Shown here piece by piece: positions 1 to 11,438 of a DNA stretch of 64,000 bases (position 1 is the stretch's first letter; each line of letters opens with the position of its first letter). The DNA is taken from positions 9,607,216 through 9,671,215 of the forward strand of contig CM068714.1 of assembly GCA_035079005.1 (NCBI GenBank), read 5' to 3'. The translations under genes were made by a program, and so were the position numbers. The notes under the pieces were generated by a model. The model saw only the letters and a list, made by a program, of their open reading frames with translations. It searched no databases and had not been told where the DNA came from. The stretch is from Fraxinus americana (Eukaryota; Streptophyta; Magnoliopsida; Lamiales; Oleaceae).

Positions 1-540
1 ACAAATATGAGATAAACTCACGAAAGTTTTTATTCAATTCAATAATACCTGCCTCGAAGGGCTTACAATGGTTTAAATAGCAAAACTCTAGCAAATTTCG
101 GAAAATAAATAATAAAAAAAAAAAACGATATTTTTCCATAAATGGAAAAATTAGAGATTCTAACTTAAATGGAAATTCCTAATTTCAGGATCGTCCTCCA
201 ACAAACGGAATCAAAATCCGAATTTTATTCAATGAGATATTACCAAAATAAAAATTACCATAAACGGCAAAAACGCGTGATCGAGAGCCTAAACGATGGA
301 ATCTGTCCGAAATCCGACGTACGTCATGGTCGAAGGCGATGAGTTGTGATCCTTGGCCCGTTTCCACTCAAATTAGACTATTAATTCGTCAAAAACGGAC
401 AAACCCAAAGTTATCATGAAATCACTATTTTGCCTTGCGATCCCACTTCATCATAAATTCTAACTCCTTATGCACTTCATCATTTTCCCTTCACTTGGAA
501 ACATCAAGAAAATAAAATACCAGTTTTTCCTTGTTCGTAC
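1..540. other. Intergenic, no gene recognised
   Basis: AT-rich sequence with A-runs near 113-125. The short frames here lack any family signature. The style of the sequence (repeated small indels, moderate GC near 270-360) resembles a decayed transposable element, but no terminal repeat or coding domain can be shown. Confidence 0.4.
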
Positions 541-564
541 AAAATCAAACATTAGGTGGATAAA

Positions 565-1080
565 ATGGGAAACCAAGACTTGACAACAGCATATTCAGCT
601 ATGGATTATGGGAAAGAAATTATCAAGCTTGAAGTACAACCAAATCTGATAGAAATGATCTTTTTCTAGGACTATGCATGGAGCTCGCTCATGCATACTT
701 GAGAGATTAATTTAGGTTATACCTTGAAAATGGAGTAGATTTCTCGGTCGATGACAACTTTCGTGTTAATGCAAGAATCGATGGGAAAGTCTCCATCGAG
801 AAAATGACGCCGGAACCTAGCCACTCAGTTGCTTAGCAAGCTACAATTGATTGGAAGAGGTTCCGGAGGGTTCAAAAGCTGCTCTGTGGAGGGGTTTCTT
901 CGATTTTTACTCCCCAATTTTATGCTGATATATTCGCGAATGAGCAGTAGGAGATCAAGACTAACTACTTCAAACCTGACCCAGATGGATTAGTCGATTC
1001 AAAATCCACGGAAACAAAGACTGCAAACTGGTTTGAGGTAGAGTCCTTCAATCTCCTTTCTTGTGGCAAACATAAAGGCA
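565..1080 (+). pseudogene. Unidentified decayed coding sequence
   Basis: A frame opens at 565 (MGNQDLTTAY...) and stops at 667-669. Protein-like text then continues in other frames to about 1080, including DDNFRVNARIDGKVSIEKM and GLVDSKSTETKTANWFEVES, broken by several stops and at least one frameshift. The codon-like texture suggests a former gene or TE protein rather than random AT-rich DNA. I do not recognise the family and no domain can be named. There is no clear exon structure and no start I would defend. Confidence 0.3.
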
Positions 1081-1121
1081 ATGGGTCTAAGCCCAAAGTT
1101 CACCGCACACACTTGCCTGCA

Positions 1122-1964
1122 TAGGGATTGCAACGAGGCGGATATGAGACGAGTCGATCATTTCCACTCCTGTCTCATCGAGTATTTTTGTTTCCTTACC
1201 TCATCCTCATACCTTTTTAAAGCGGGATAGGACTGGGTGAGACAGGTTCAGGGTGGGATAGAGACATACCTCATTTATTTTTTCTTTTTATTTATTTTAT
1301 TTTTTACTTTTATTTTTTTTATGTCTTTACTTAGTAAATATTATTACATTTTTACCAAATTGTTAGAAACAACTTATGTTTTCTTTAAAAAATATAATAA
1401 ATCTATTATTTTTGTTTGACAAAAAACTTGAATTTAAAATTAATTTTAAACAGGACGGGTAGCGGGGGCGGGGATTATGATTCCCGTACTCTCCTCGTGG
1501 CCGGGCCCTCACATGTTTCGGGTAGAACGAGTTTTTTTGCCTCCCTATGCCTGCATTGGACTCTTCATGGCTCTGCACCTTCGTTAACCAATCATGCTTA
1601 CACATCATGGTGTACACTAATATTGTTTATACTTTGTCACATGGCATTATCTATTTTGACAGTTAAAAAAATAGTTTTTTTAATCCAATTATTTGTTAAC
1701 AATATAAATGTTAACAATGGCGTAAAAAAATCACCGCACAAATGGCATAATCCTTCAATAAATTGGTATGACCGTGCAAAACATTCCACTGAATTATGGA
1801 TATTCATTTCAACGCAAAAAAATAAAAATAAAAATAAAAATCACAAATAGATTTGCCATCTAAATCATATTTAGACCAATAAATTTAGATTGGCTACAAA
1901 AATCACTTTTCACTTCTTAGTCAGGTTCGTTTCTACCTACCCAACTTGCTAATTGTAAAGAACT
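1122..1964. other. Possible hAT-type remnant, then anonymous spacer
   Basis: At 1127-1146 a TAGGGATTGCAACGAGGCGG string resembles the ends of plant hAT elements. GC-rich inverted text around 1450-1520 could be the far end, but I found no convincing 8-bp target duplication. From about 1540 to the start of the LTR element at 1965 nothing is recognised. Confidence 0.25.
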
Positions 1965-2874
1965 TGTTGACACACTAAAAGTACAGCTCAAATTGAATAG
2001 CCCAAAGAGTGAAGCCCACTTGGAGAATTCAGGATAAAGGCCCAAATGAGGTCATTAGTAAATGCAAAGAAAGCCCACAAACACAGTAGTATCATCGCCC
2101 AAGCCTGTAAGACATCCAGAGTTTGGACGAATAGAGTGTCTCACTGCGCTCAGAGCGACAACCTCGTTTTCGCTCGAACCTTCGAGTCGCCCATAATCTT
2201 AATACTTGAGATATTATGGTAATCTAGAATAGCAGTTACTGAAACAGTTATCAAGCCGATTATCACATTCCACGATTTAAGGAGCCCATTTGAAGGCAGT
2301 TGAACGATAAAGAATAATGGCAGCAGTTAGAGATGACAGTTCCATGACAAGTTAGACACCATGAAGAAAATGGGTAGCAATTTTCAAGCTGTTTGTCACG
2401 AAGAAATCATCATGGAAATACAAAAGGAAAGAATAGACATAGAGAAAAGGACCCCGAATCAAACACTCTCAAACAGAGAATATGTAATTTCAATTTTTTA
2501 GATTAGGGCCCTGTTTGGGAGGGATTAAATTTTTTTACAGTAAATCAATTCTCATTTTCAACCACACATTTTTCAATAAAATAATATTTTTCATCACATT
2601 AATAATTTTTTCTTCTTATTCAACCACACATTTCCCATCATATCACTATTCAAAATCAATTCTTCCCCCAAAAATCTCTCCCAAACAAGCTTTAACTTTA
2701 ATTATCATTTTTTCAGTACTCGTGTGCTTGCGCCCCTTAGAACATTTTGTTTATTTCTAGTCGTAACTCTCATCAATAAAGCACCACTTTTTAGGACTTT
2801 GTCTCAAGAGGTTTGTCCCTTACACAATCATCTGAAGTTCCTTTTTAATTGTTAGCGACTACCGGCGCGAAACA
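1965..2874 (+). repeat. 5' LTR of the Tat-type element
   Basis: It starts TGTTGACACAC and ends GCGCGAAACA. It aligns with the 3' LTR at 17022-17724 over its full length, apart from a 186-bp MITE and its duplicated TTA at 2506-2694. Without that insert it is about 721 bp against 703 bp for the partner. Numerous scattered substitutions and small indels between the two show that the insertion is old. Confidence 0.9.
2506..2691. mobile_element. Tourist-type MITE inside the 5' LTR
   Basis: The 186-bp insert is absent from the 3' LTR, where the intact target reads GATTAACTTTAA (around 17541). Ends GGGCCCTGTTTGGGAGGG and (reverse complement) AGCTTGTTTGGGAGAGA form imperfect terminal inverted repeats. 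It is flanked by TTA at 2503-2505 and 2692-2694. A 3-bp TTA/TAA duplication and these ends are typical of PIF/Harbinger Tourist MITEs. The empty site in the partner LTR proves the boundaries. Confidence 0.92.
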
Positions 2875-2877
2875 ATT

Positions 2878-2895
2878 TGGCACACCCAGTAGGAC
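2878..2895 (+). other. Probable primer-binding site
   Basis: Three bases after the 5' LTR, a TGGCACACCCAGTAGGAC string begins with the TGG expected opposite a tRNA CCA end. The tRNA cannot be assigned with confidence because the site looks mutated. Confidence 0.4.
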
Positions 2896-3395
2896 ATTGG
2901 TGTTTAGTGTTGAAAATACAAAAAATGAAGCATTATGCCTCATAAACATTCTGATAAGGAACCAGCAAGTCAAGGAGTAATCCAATTTGTAATTGAGCGA
3001 TATGAGGAACAGTAAAACTCTCCATGAACAGAGGGACAAAGTCAAAGCAGCCACAGTCGTTACGAACCAACGACAGAGTTGAGTTCTCGAACCATGCTTG
3101 CATTGCTCAGCGAACTCACATAGGATGTCGTTGAACATGTAAATTTATGAAATGTTCATAATATGGAAAGATTTACCCAAAGTCGCAATGCACATTATGA
3201 TAATATGGCCAAATAACTGAATACATTAAATGAGATAATGAACAAGTTTGTAGGCCAAATATGTCAGCCAGTTATGCTTGTTGTAAATCACTTTCAAGCC
3301 AGGACAATTGTGGGACATAATTCACCACATAATTCTTCTGGTTTAAACTTAAATCAAGGACTAGAATCACCATTTGGTCCATCTACTTCAAACCA

Positions 3396-3665
3396 GTGGG
3401 TAATGGGATGTCAGACTCGAATAGTGGTAATGGGATTAACAACCTCGGAGGTAATTCAATTATAAGAGATAATGTCCTGAATGATAGACAGAACGCCCCG
3501 CGTATTAATGATGGTTTAAACACTCAGTTTAATGGTAATAATGGCCCAAACAATGACAATTTTGTTGCAACCAAGGACCAAATGTTGGGCCTCAAGCGAA
3601 TCAACCATTAAACCAACCCCGTAGGAATTCCATATGATTCCAATGTTATGTTGAGGAATCAAATC
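3396..3665 (+). pseudogene. Tat element, 5' gag region, broken
   Basis: An Asn/Gly-rich frame at 3396-3611 (NSGNGINNLGG..., GLNTQFNGNNGPNND) and a shifted upstream frame from 3238 probably represent the N-terminal linker of gag. Sequence between 2896 and 3237 keeps no readable frame. The hAT element at 3711 interrupts the gene about 50 bases further on, and the gag core resumes at about 7406. Confidence 0.45.
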
Positions 3666-3710
3666 ATGGAGATAGTGCATGATTAAATGGCTCTTGGGGT
3701 ATGTTCTATC

Positions 3711-6700
3711 TAGGGCTGGGCAAAATGTCCGAACCGAACCGAACGGGTTTTCCTAAATTAAAAAACCGAACGGCTATCTGAATCGAGAACCGATGGGTTT
3801 GGTTCGGTTCTCGGTTCTAGACCGAGAACCGAAAAACCGAATAAGAACCGATTTTTTTTTTAGATAAATCAATTTATTTTATTTTTTTTAAACAAATTAA
3901 CATTTTTTAAGAACCGAATAAGAACCACACTTTTTTAATTAAATTTTTTTATTAAGTTATAAATTTTCAAATCAGATAAGTAATATATATTGTTTTTTTT
4001 TTTGTAAAAAAATTACAGCTAGAAAAGATTCAAAAGATAGAAAACGTACACAACACGGCTACAATTTTTATTTCAGCCACAACAGGGCTACAATACAGCT
4101 ATAAAATATTATATAATGATAAAAAAATGTTGACTTTTCATTTCAGCACCCACCTCACTGTTTACTTTCCTTTTTCTTTCCCAGACACGTCAATTCCACA
4201 GCCACAATACAGACAGGTAACTTCTCTTCCTCTTCCTCTTCTCTCTCTTTTCTTTTCTTTCTTCCTTCCCTCCCCACGTTGCCAGAAATTCGCCGGCCCT
4301 GCCTTCTCTTTTTCTTTCTTTTTTCTCTCTTTTTGGTGAAGTTGTGACCATTCCAACAAGGTGCACTAGCCTTACAACCATTCTGGAGAAGTTTGCAACT
4401 GATTTGCAATTTCTTTCTTGCTGCCAAGATCCTTTCTCTTTTGACAATATCTTCTATTAATGTATTATGCAGGAATGTGAATGGTGTGCATGAAGAATGG
4501 TTTGTTGATGAAGGACGAGTCCGTAAAACTGTTGGTTTAGTGTAGAATCCGGTGGTTCAATTTTTGAATGCTAGGGAAGTAAGTATCAGTTTCTTGACAT
4601 TGCATATTCATAATCTTATTTCCACTTTATCTCCTTTGACAACTATTCCCCTGAGCTGGTACATTCTGTGCTACTTTTGTTGATTAACTTTGTCGAGTTT
4701 GTGGATCTGGTCTGCATTTTTTCATACTGCCATATGTCTATTGCATAAAACCCCTAGTATCTGAAGTATATCATAGCTAATACTTTGCTAGTTTGCTATA
4801 TGTTGACATTAAGGTTCTACTTGAGAGATAAACTCTGAGATTCATTTATTCATACTGCCATATGCTTTTGTTAATGAGAGGTGATACCAATTGTTCTGTT
4901 TTTTTCATTTCCAGGTGATACCAATTATGGATGCTAAAATGGGAGACAAAAAAGGGCCTAAAGAGAGGTCAGAAATATGGAATCATTTCACTAAGATACT
5001 TGGTGGAGAAAGAGCTAAATGTAATTATTGTGGGAGTACATTTAAGGCTGTTTCTAGTACTGGGACTTCTACCATGTGGAAGCATTTAAAAGCTTGTTTT
5101 GCATATAAGAACAATACGGCTGATGGAAACCAAACAATATTAGCTCGAGAAAACAATGATGGTGGTATTAAGGCTATGGTGTTTGATAAAGAAAAGTGTA
5201 GAAAAGCATTGGTAAAGATGATTATTATTGATGAATTGGCTTTTTCCTTTGTGGAAGGTATGGGTTTTAAGGAATTTGTGCAACAACTTTGCCCTAGATT
5301 TGAGGTTCCTTCTCGAAGAACGATTACTAGAGATGTGCTACATCTCTACCATGAAACAAAGGAATCATTGAGGATGAAATTTATTAATGATAGACAAAGG
5401 GTTTTTTTAACCACTGATTGTTGGACATCAATTCAGAACATCAATTATATGGTAGTCACTGCACACTTCATTGATAGAAGTTGGAAATTGCATAAGAGGA
5501 TATTGAGTTTTTCTGTTGTTCCAAATCATAAAGGGGAGACAATTGGGAAGCTTATTGAGAAGTGTTTGCTTGATTGGGGAATAGCGTGTGTGGGTACCAT
5601 TATTGTAGACAATACAAGCACAAATGATGCAGCGATCATTTATGTGAAAAACAAGTTGAAGAATTGGAAACCTGATGATACTATGATTTTAGGTGGCTCT
5701 TATCTGCATGTACGTTGTTCAGCCCACATAGTCAATTTGATTGTTAAAGAAGGGTTGAAAGAGTTTAGTCCATCTATAGAAAGTATTCGTAATGCGGTCA
5801 AATATTTTCGATCATCTCCTTCGCGGTTGATGAAATTTAAATGTTGTATTGAAAGGGAAAAGATTGCTTGCACAAAACTTGCTGTTTTAGATGTTCCTAC
5901 TAGATGAAATTCAACTTTCTTAATGTTGGATAGTGCATTGAATTTTGAAAAAGCTTTTGACAGAATGGAGGAAGAGGATGGATTTTATTATAAATATTTT
6001 GATGAGAATGAAGGTGGAAAAGAAAAGGAGGGGTCACCTACAAGTTATGATTGGGAGAAAGCCAGAAAATTAGCCAGGTTTCTAAGAACTTTTTATGATG
6101 TCACATTGAAGTTTAGTGCTTCATTGAGTGTTACTTCCAATATTTACTTCAATGAAGTTTGTAAAATTGAGCAAGTTTTGAAGAAAATGGGTGAGAAGGA
6201 AGATTATTTGCTACGTAGTACATTAAATAGTATGAAGATTAAGTTTGAGAAGTATTGGGGTAAAGTTGATAAAATGAACAAGATTTTGATTGTAGCAGTT
6301 GTGCTTGATCCTAGGTATAAGTTGGAGTTTGTTGTACATTGTATTGGTATCTTGTATGACCGTGTTAAGGTTGAAACCATAAAAAATGAGATCATGAAAT
6401 TATTGCATGCTTTGTATAACCAATACAAGGGATGTCATCGTTCAAACAATACAAGTGGAAGTGGGAGTGGGTGTGGAAGTGGGGGCAATGAATCTAATGA
6501 TGGAGTCACTTTGTTGGAGGGTTCGAATGATGATGATGATTGGGATGATTGTAATTTTGATTTTGGGTACAAGAAATTGAAAACTACCAAAATGGATTTT
6601 TCTAGAAAAGATGAGATACAATGATATTTAATGGAACCCACTGAAGATGCTAGTGATGGAAGTTTTGACATTTTAAATTGGTGGAAGGTCAATAAATCAA

Positions 6701-7397
6701 GATTTGAATATTTATCTGAGGTTGCAAGGGATGTTCTTGCTATTCCTGTATCTACAGTTGCTTCTGAATCAGCATTTAGTACTGGAGGGTGCATTCTAGA
6801 TCCATTTAGGAGTTCTTTAACTCCTCAAACAGTTGAAGCCTTGATTTGTACACAAAACTGGTTAAGGGAAGAATCTAGACTTTTGAGAGTTTCTGAAGAT
6901 AGAATTTGCATGGAAGAGACAGAATTTTATGAGGGCATTGAGACAGGTAATAAAATATATATTATATTTTTTTTATTAAATTTTATTAGAACAATTTATA
7001 CTTTATTTATGTTTGTTAATTGTGTTTTTTTTCATTTTTTCTTGTAGAGTTTCTTAGTAGCTATAGCAAGTCAAGCAACTGATGATTGCATTGCATAGTT
7101 GGTAAGCATTATCAACTGATAATATCAATACTTAAAATATTACGTTTATTTGTAAAAGCTAAGATTGAACTTAGTATTTGTATCTACTTTTTGTTGTTAA
7201 TATTAATGTCTACTTTCAGGTGTATTTATGTAGTGTTATTCTAAATGTTAAGAAAATTAATTAAAGTACGGAACCGAACCGAACCGAACCCGAACGATTC
7301 CAGAATTATATTTGGAACCAACGGTTCCATTTACTAAATACTCGAAAATTTTTGGAACCGAACAGAATCGAACCGAACCGACCCGCGCCCACCCCTA
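3711..7397 (+). mobile_element. hAT transposon with 8-bp target duplication
   Basis: The target duplication GTTCTATC is perfect at 3703-3710 and 7398-7405. The ends are TAGGGCTGGGC and, reversed, TAGGGGTGGGC. Subterminal regions at 3733-3850 and 7268-7385 are rich in GAACCGAACC/GGTTCGGTT repeats in opposite orientation, as is usual for transposase-binding zones of hAT elements. Between them lies a transposase gene with its reading frame disabled by two stops. The element sits inside gag of the Tat retrotransposon and is therefore younger than it. Confidence 0.95.
4930..7082 (+). pseudogene. hAT transposase (BED finger, DDE core, dimerisation domain), two in-frame stops
   Basis: The encoded protein would cut and move the hAT element in the nucleus. 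The frame preceding 5907 shows a BED zinc finger near residues 12-60 (CNYCGSTFK...HLKAC). The catalytic core has LTTDCWTS, IVDNTSTND and the RCSAHIVNL motif. The third acidic residue lies in ASESAFS near 6770, inside the C-terminal dimerisation domain (6660-6880). Frames 4930-5907, 5908-6624 and 6625-6946 are all in register, so the gene is broken only by TGA at 5905-5907 (where the family has Trp) and TGA at 6622-6624. An upstream acceptor precedes 4916. A final intron 6947-7047 (GT...AG) and a short last exon ending at 7082 are likely. I chose the ATG at 4930, just after the acceptor. Confidence 0.9.
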
Positions 7398-7405
7398 GTT
7401 CTATC

Positions 7406-8041
7406 ATCAGGCCTACTTATACGAAGTCATATCCTGATTGGGTAGTTCAAGCTAGAATTTTCATTATTCACTGGTTTAGGGGAAGTATCTACTCTAGAAC
7501 ATATAGAGCGATTCACACTGCAGAGTGGTGAAGTAACTGACTACCATAAAATGAGGTTATTCCCTACTTCATTAACAGGAGTAGCCTTTTCTTCGTTCAT
7601 AACTTGTCTGCAAACTCTGTTCAAACATAGCAACAATTGAAACTATTGTTTCATGCTTAATTTTACAAGACTGAATCTGAAGTTACATTGGCCGATTTGG
7701 CGAATCTACGTCAAATGCCAAATGAATGGGCAAAATGTTTCCTTCAAAGGTTCAAAACAGTAAGAAGTAAGTATTTTGTACCTCTGCCCGAAAAGGAATT
7801 TTTCAAAATCGCTCAAAACTGTTTAAGCTTTGATCTAAAAAAGAAATTTCAGGATAGGGAATTTTCAGATCTTTTCCAATTGAGCGCAAACGTGATTAGG
7901 TATGAACGATCAATAAGAGAAGAAGAACAAATGAAAAATTCCAGCAAAGTGACTTATTATAGAGATCCAAATTTTGATGTTCATACCATTAATGACAAAT
8001 ATTTCGACCAAAATGAAATATTGTTGGCCGAACTAATGTGA
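7406..8041 (+). pseudogene. Tat element, gag core
   Basis: The clean frame 7688-8041 (ADLANLRQMPNEWAKCF, ERSIREEEQ) matches the C-terminal half of the retrotransposon gag domain that forms the capsid-like particle. The N-terminal half is readable at 7480-7680 in shifted frames (STLEHIERFTLQSGE, MRLFPTSLTG). At least one frameshift lies near 7640. The whole follows directly on the hAT target duplication and is contiguous with the gag remnant at 3396-3665. Confidence 0.75.
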
Positions 8042-8453
8042 AGAAGACCAAACTTTCAGAGGGGCCTACAATGATGAAGATGATGATGGCATGACAAACA
8101 TTGAAGAAAAAATTGATTTGGAGGCAGAAAGAAGAAAGAGAAGAGTATCGCGTAATACTCCATTGAAACAACTACATTGAGAGGGAGTTTGTGAAGTAGA
8201 CTTGTTGGGGGAACCATCTGGATGTTCTTTCGATTATTATGTGCTGTACGGGAAGCCCAAAAGGAAAAAGAGAATACCTCACTTTGAAAAGTATGGATCA
8301 CCTCCAAGAATATTGCCCCCTCCCACAGGTTGGGTAATTGAAAAGGAAGCTCCGGAAAGTAGTAAAAAGGAAGATCGAGAAACAGAAGCTTAGTGCGATA
8401 TACTGTACGTTGACTTATTACAAAAGGATAGTTCAACAGAAGACAAGTAAGAA

Positions 8454-8882
8454 GTGGAAATAGACGTTGTCGAAAATGTTATTTTCAAAAGGCCAGCCAT
8501 GAAGTTGACCAAACACTTGAGGCCACTATACATTAAGGCTCTAGTTAACGGCATACCTATGGTGAAAGTACTCATCGATAATGGAGCAGCTATAAACACC
8601 ATCCCATCTAGGATGATGAGGAAAGTTGTAAAAACAGAAAGTGATATGATTCCAATAGAAGTCATCCTTACGAGTTTCAATGGAGGAGCAACTTCAGCTA
8701 AAGGGGTTATGCCATTAGACATAACTGTTGGTACAACTACTAGGACCACAGTCTTTTTCGTGATAGATGGTCATACCAGTTACAATATATTATTAGGAAG
8801 GGATTGGATACACGGAAGTCGCTGCATACCTTCATCACTCCATCAATGCCTGGTTTTCTGGAATGACAAGGGTGCAATATAA
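8454..8882 (+). pseudogene. Tat element, aspartic protease
   Basis: A retropepsin-like domain matures the polyprotein. The frame shows VLIDNGAAINTIP (active-site Asp, with Asn in place of the usual Ser/Thr/Gly), the flap and core region to FFVIDGHTSYNILLGRDWI, and the tail SSLHQCLVFWN that is usual in Tat-type proteins. A stop at 8880-8882 cuts the frame before RT. The preceding stretch 8042-8453 is gag/protease linker with several stops. Confidence 0.8.
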
Positions 8883-9124
8883 GTGGTGCAGGCAGATCAT
8901 AGACCTTTTATCGCAGAAGCAAATTCCGTGGAAAGGTTCATGTACAAGGAAAATTATGGACCTGTAAGAGTAGTCTAAGATGGAGAAGAAACTCAGATTA
9001 TTGCGCAGAGCGAAGAGCCATTTTTAGTAGATGAGCTCACTGATATATTCAGTTAAATGAGGCCAAACATAGTGGGCCCTGGAGGAGCCAATAATTGGCA
9101 AAAAAAGTAATCAAAGAGTTTTAA

Positions 9125-10310
9125 ATGAGCTGCAAGCAACAAATGCAACTTGCCGATATTCAGGCCTTCAAAGCCAAGTTAATGGCTTTCAATAAAGAAT
9201 GTAAAGATAAGACGAAAGAAGAAGTAGCTTTGAAAGCATTGGAAGACAAATTGGCAGTGTTCGAGTTGGAACAAAGTATTGGTCGAGAAGTCAACAAAGT
9301 GGACTGTTTAGAAGAAGAAGTGCTTGTAAAAGACATGGATGATGAAGTAATGAGGATCACCAAGTCTGGATATGCTAAAACACAAGACCCTCTGGTCAAA
9401 GTGAATATTGGCAATGAAGGGGAAGATCGCCCAACATTCGTCAGCCAGATGCTCAATCAAGAGGTTAGTAACAAATTAATCGCTTTATTAAAAGAATATA
9501 AAGATTGTTTTGCTTGGGAATATGAACATATACCTGATTTAGATAGAAATTTAGTAGAACACAGATTACCAACCAAGTCAAGTTTCAAACCTCATAAACA
9601 ACCCCCCATGCGTTTTGCTCCTAATGTACTTCCCGAGATAAAGAAAGAAATAGAGAGATTATTAAAAACGGGTTTTATTAGAACGGTCAGATACGTTGAG
9701 TGGTTGTCCAATATCATGCTAGTACTAAAAAAGAATGGTAAGCTTAGGGTGTGCATAAACTTTAGAAACCTAAACCTGGCTACACCCAAAGATGAATATC
9801 CAATGCCTACAGTAGATTTTTTAGTAGATTCAACTGTCTACTAGAGGTTAGTAACAAATTAATTGCTTAATATATTCCTTCATGGACGGGTACTCAGGAT
9901 ATAATCAAATTTATATAGCTGAGGAAGATATACACAAAACTGCCTTTAGACGCATCTTTAGGATGTTTTGAATGGATAGTTATACCTTTCGGCCTGAAAA
10001 ACGCAGGAGCTACGTATCAAAGGGTAATGAACTTGATTTTTCATGATATGATAGGTAAGTTTATTGAGGTGTATGTAGATGATATAGTGGTCAAATCTAT
10101 TAAAGAAGAAAACCATTTTGAATAGTTGAGATGTTCATTTGAGCGAATGAGGCAATATAAACTAAAATTGAATCCTTTGAAGTGTGCATTTGGTGTTAAT
10201 GCAGGAAATTTCCTTGATTTTCTAGTGCACAAAAGGGAATTGAACTTGACAAAAATAAAGCGAAGGTCATTTTAGAGGCCAAACCTCCAGCAATAAAAAG
10301 GAATTACAAA
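9125..10310 (+). pseudogene. Tat element, reverse transcriptase
   Basis: Copies element RNA into DNA inside the particle. The open frame 9125-9844 carries the connection region and fingers (LPTKSSFKPHKQPP, WLSNIMLVLKKNGKLRVCIN, YPMPTVDFLVD). It ends at a stop at 9842-9844 next to a 26-bp duplicated segment. After a frame change the palm continues at 9882-10100 with FMDGYSGYNQI, the FGLKNAGATYQR region and the catalytic YVDD at 10072-10083. The thumb (LQRFLGQVNFLRRF) follows near 10310-10345. Several stops and shifts make it non-functional. Confidence 0.85.
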
Positions 10311-10345
10311 GGTTTCTAGGCCAAGTAAACTTTTTAAGACGCTTT

Positions 10346-11125
10346 ATTTCTAACTATGCAGGGAGAACTAAAGTTATTTCCCCACTTTTAAAGTTGAAAA
10401 ATCAAGACGATTCGTCTGGAAGGAAGAGCATCAAAAGGCTTTTGAAAGCCTAAAGACATACTTATGAAATCCACCAGTGCTGGTGTCACCAATCCAAGGA
10501 TGGCCAATGAAAGTATATATATCGGCCGAACAAGAATCAATAGTTGTAATGGTCGCGCAAGAAGACCAATTTGGAGAAGAAAAGGCTATTTACTACTTGA
10601 GTAGACGGTTAACAAAATGTGAATGTAATTATTCTGTCATTGAAAAATTATGTCTTCCATTGTATTTCACATGTACAAAATTAAGGGCTTATTTACGGTT
10701 TGTGACCATTTATTTGATTTATAAAGTAAATCTAATTAGGAAAATGATATATGTACCCGGAGGCTTACAACCCGGGTTACCCGACCCCACCGCCACCCTC
10801 ACAATGAGGTGGGGCCCGAGGTTAATTAAATAATCGACGGGCCCTCCCATTATGAGGGGGGCGTGGGGTTGGGTAACTCGGGGTGTAAACCCCCGGGTAC
10901 TTATAGCAAAACCCATCTGATTAAATGTATGTTTTCTCGCCCTATTTTACATCAAAGGATTGGTCTTTGGATTCTAGCGTTATCAGAGTTTGAAATACAA
11001 TACATACCCCACAAGGCAATCAAAAATCAAGATTTGACCACCTTTCTGGCCGATCATCCATGCCTTGACATGCCTAGAGAAATTGAATTAGAAATTAACT
11101 CATTCAAATTAAAACCTTGAGTTTC
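10346..11125 (+). pseudogene. Tat element, RNase H next to RT, split by a MITE
   Basis: Frames 10477-10737 (AIYYLSRRLTKCECNYS, KLCLPLYFTCTKLRAYL) and 10914-11120 (KCMFSRPILHQRIGLW, FEIQYIPHKAIKNQ) are the two halves of the RNase H and connection domain that degrades the RNA strand after copying. The 176-bp foldback insertion at 10738-10913, together with its duplicated 9 bases, shifts the frame between them. Confidence 0.8.
10738..10913. mobile_element. Foldback MITE with 9-bp target duplication (Mutator-like)
   Basis: Long inverted repeats of about 38 bp start with GTACCCGG near 10753 and end with CCGGGTAC near 10901. They are GC-rich inside AT-rich surroundings. Flanking AATCTAATT (10729-10737) and CATCTGATT (10914-10922) match at 7 of 9 positions. 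Removing the insert and one repeat rejoins the RNase H protein frame. A 9-bp duplication is typical of Mutator-like elements. Confidence 0.8.
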
Positions 11126-11438
11126 ATATTTTGATAGGTCAAAAAACTCTAAAGGCCCAGGAGTAGGAGTGACATTGATAAATCCTTTAGGAATTTGTTA
11201 CAAGTTCGCATTCACTTTGGATAGAATATGCACCAATAATCAAGCTGAATATGAAGCCTTAATTGTGGGTTTAGAATTAATGATAGATATGGAGGTAAGG
11301 AATGTGATTGTTAGGGGTGATTCTCAATTGGTAATTCACCAATTGATCGGTGATTTCAAGATCCAAAGCGATTCCATTATAAATCAATATGAAATCGCCC
11401 AAAAATTGTTAGAAGAATTCGACCAAGTAGAGTTTTAA
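11126..11438 (+). pseudogene. Tat element, second (additional) RNase H
   Basis: A second RNase H domain separates RT-RNase H from integrase. Motifs are SYFDRSKNSKGPGVG (first acidic residue), TNNQAEYEAL (Glu) and VRGDSQLVIHQL (Asp). Tat-type elements are known to have gained an extra RNase H of the archaeal/plant type here, and the position fits that. Stops at 11436-11438 and inside 11459-11482 separate it from the integrase. Confidence 0.85.

Noticed and set aside
4127..4447. Lys/Arg/Glu-rich minus-strand frames and a Phe/Ser-rich plus frame
   Set aside because: They lie on a CT-rich leader of the hAT element, upstream of its transposase; no domain.
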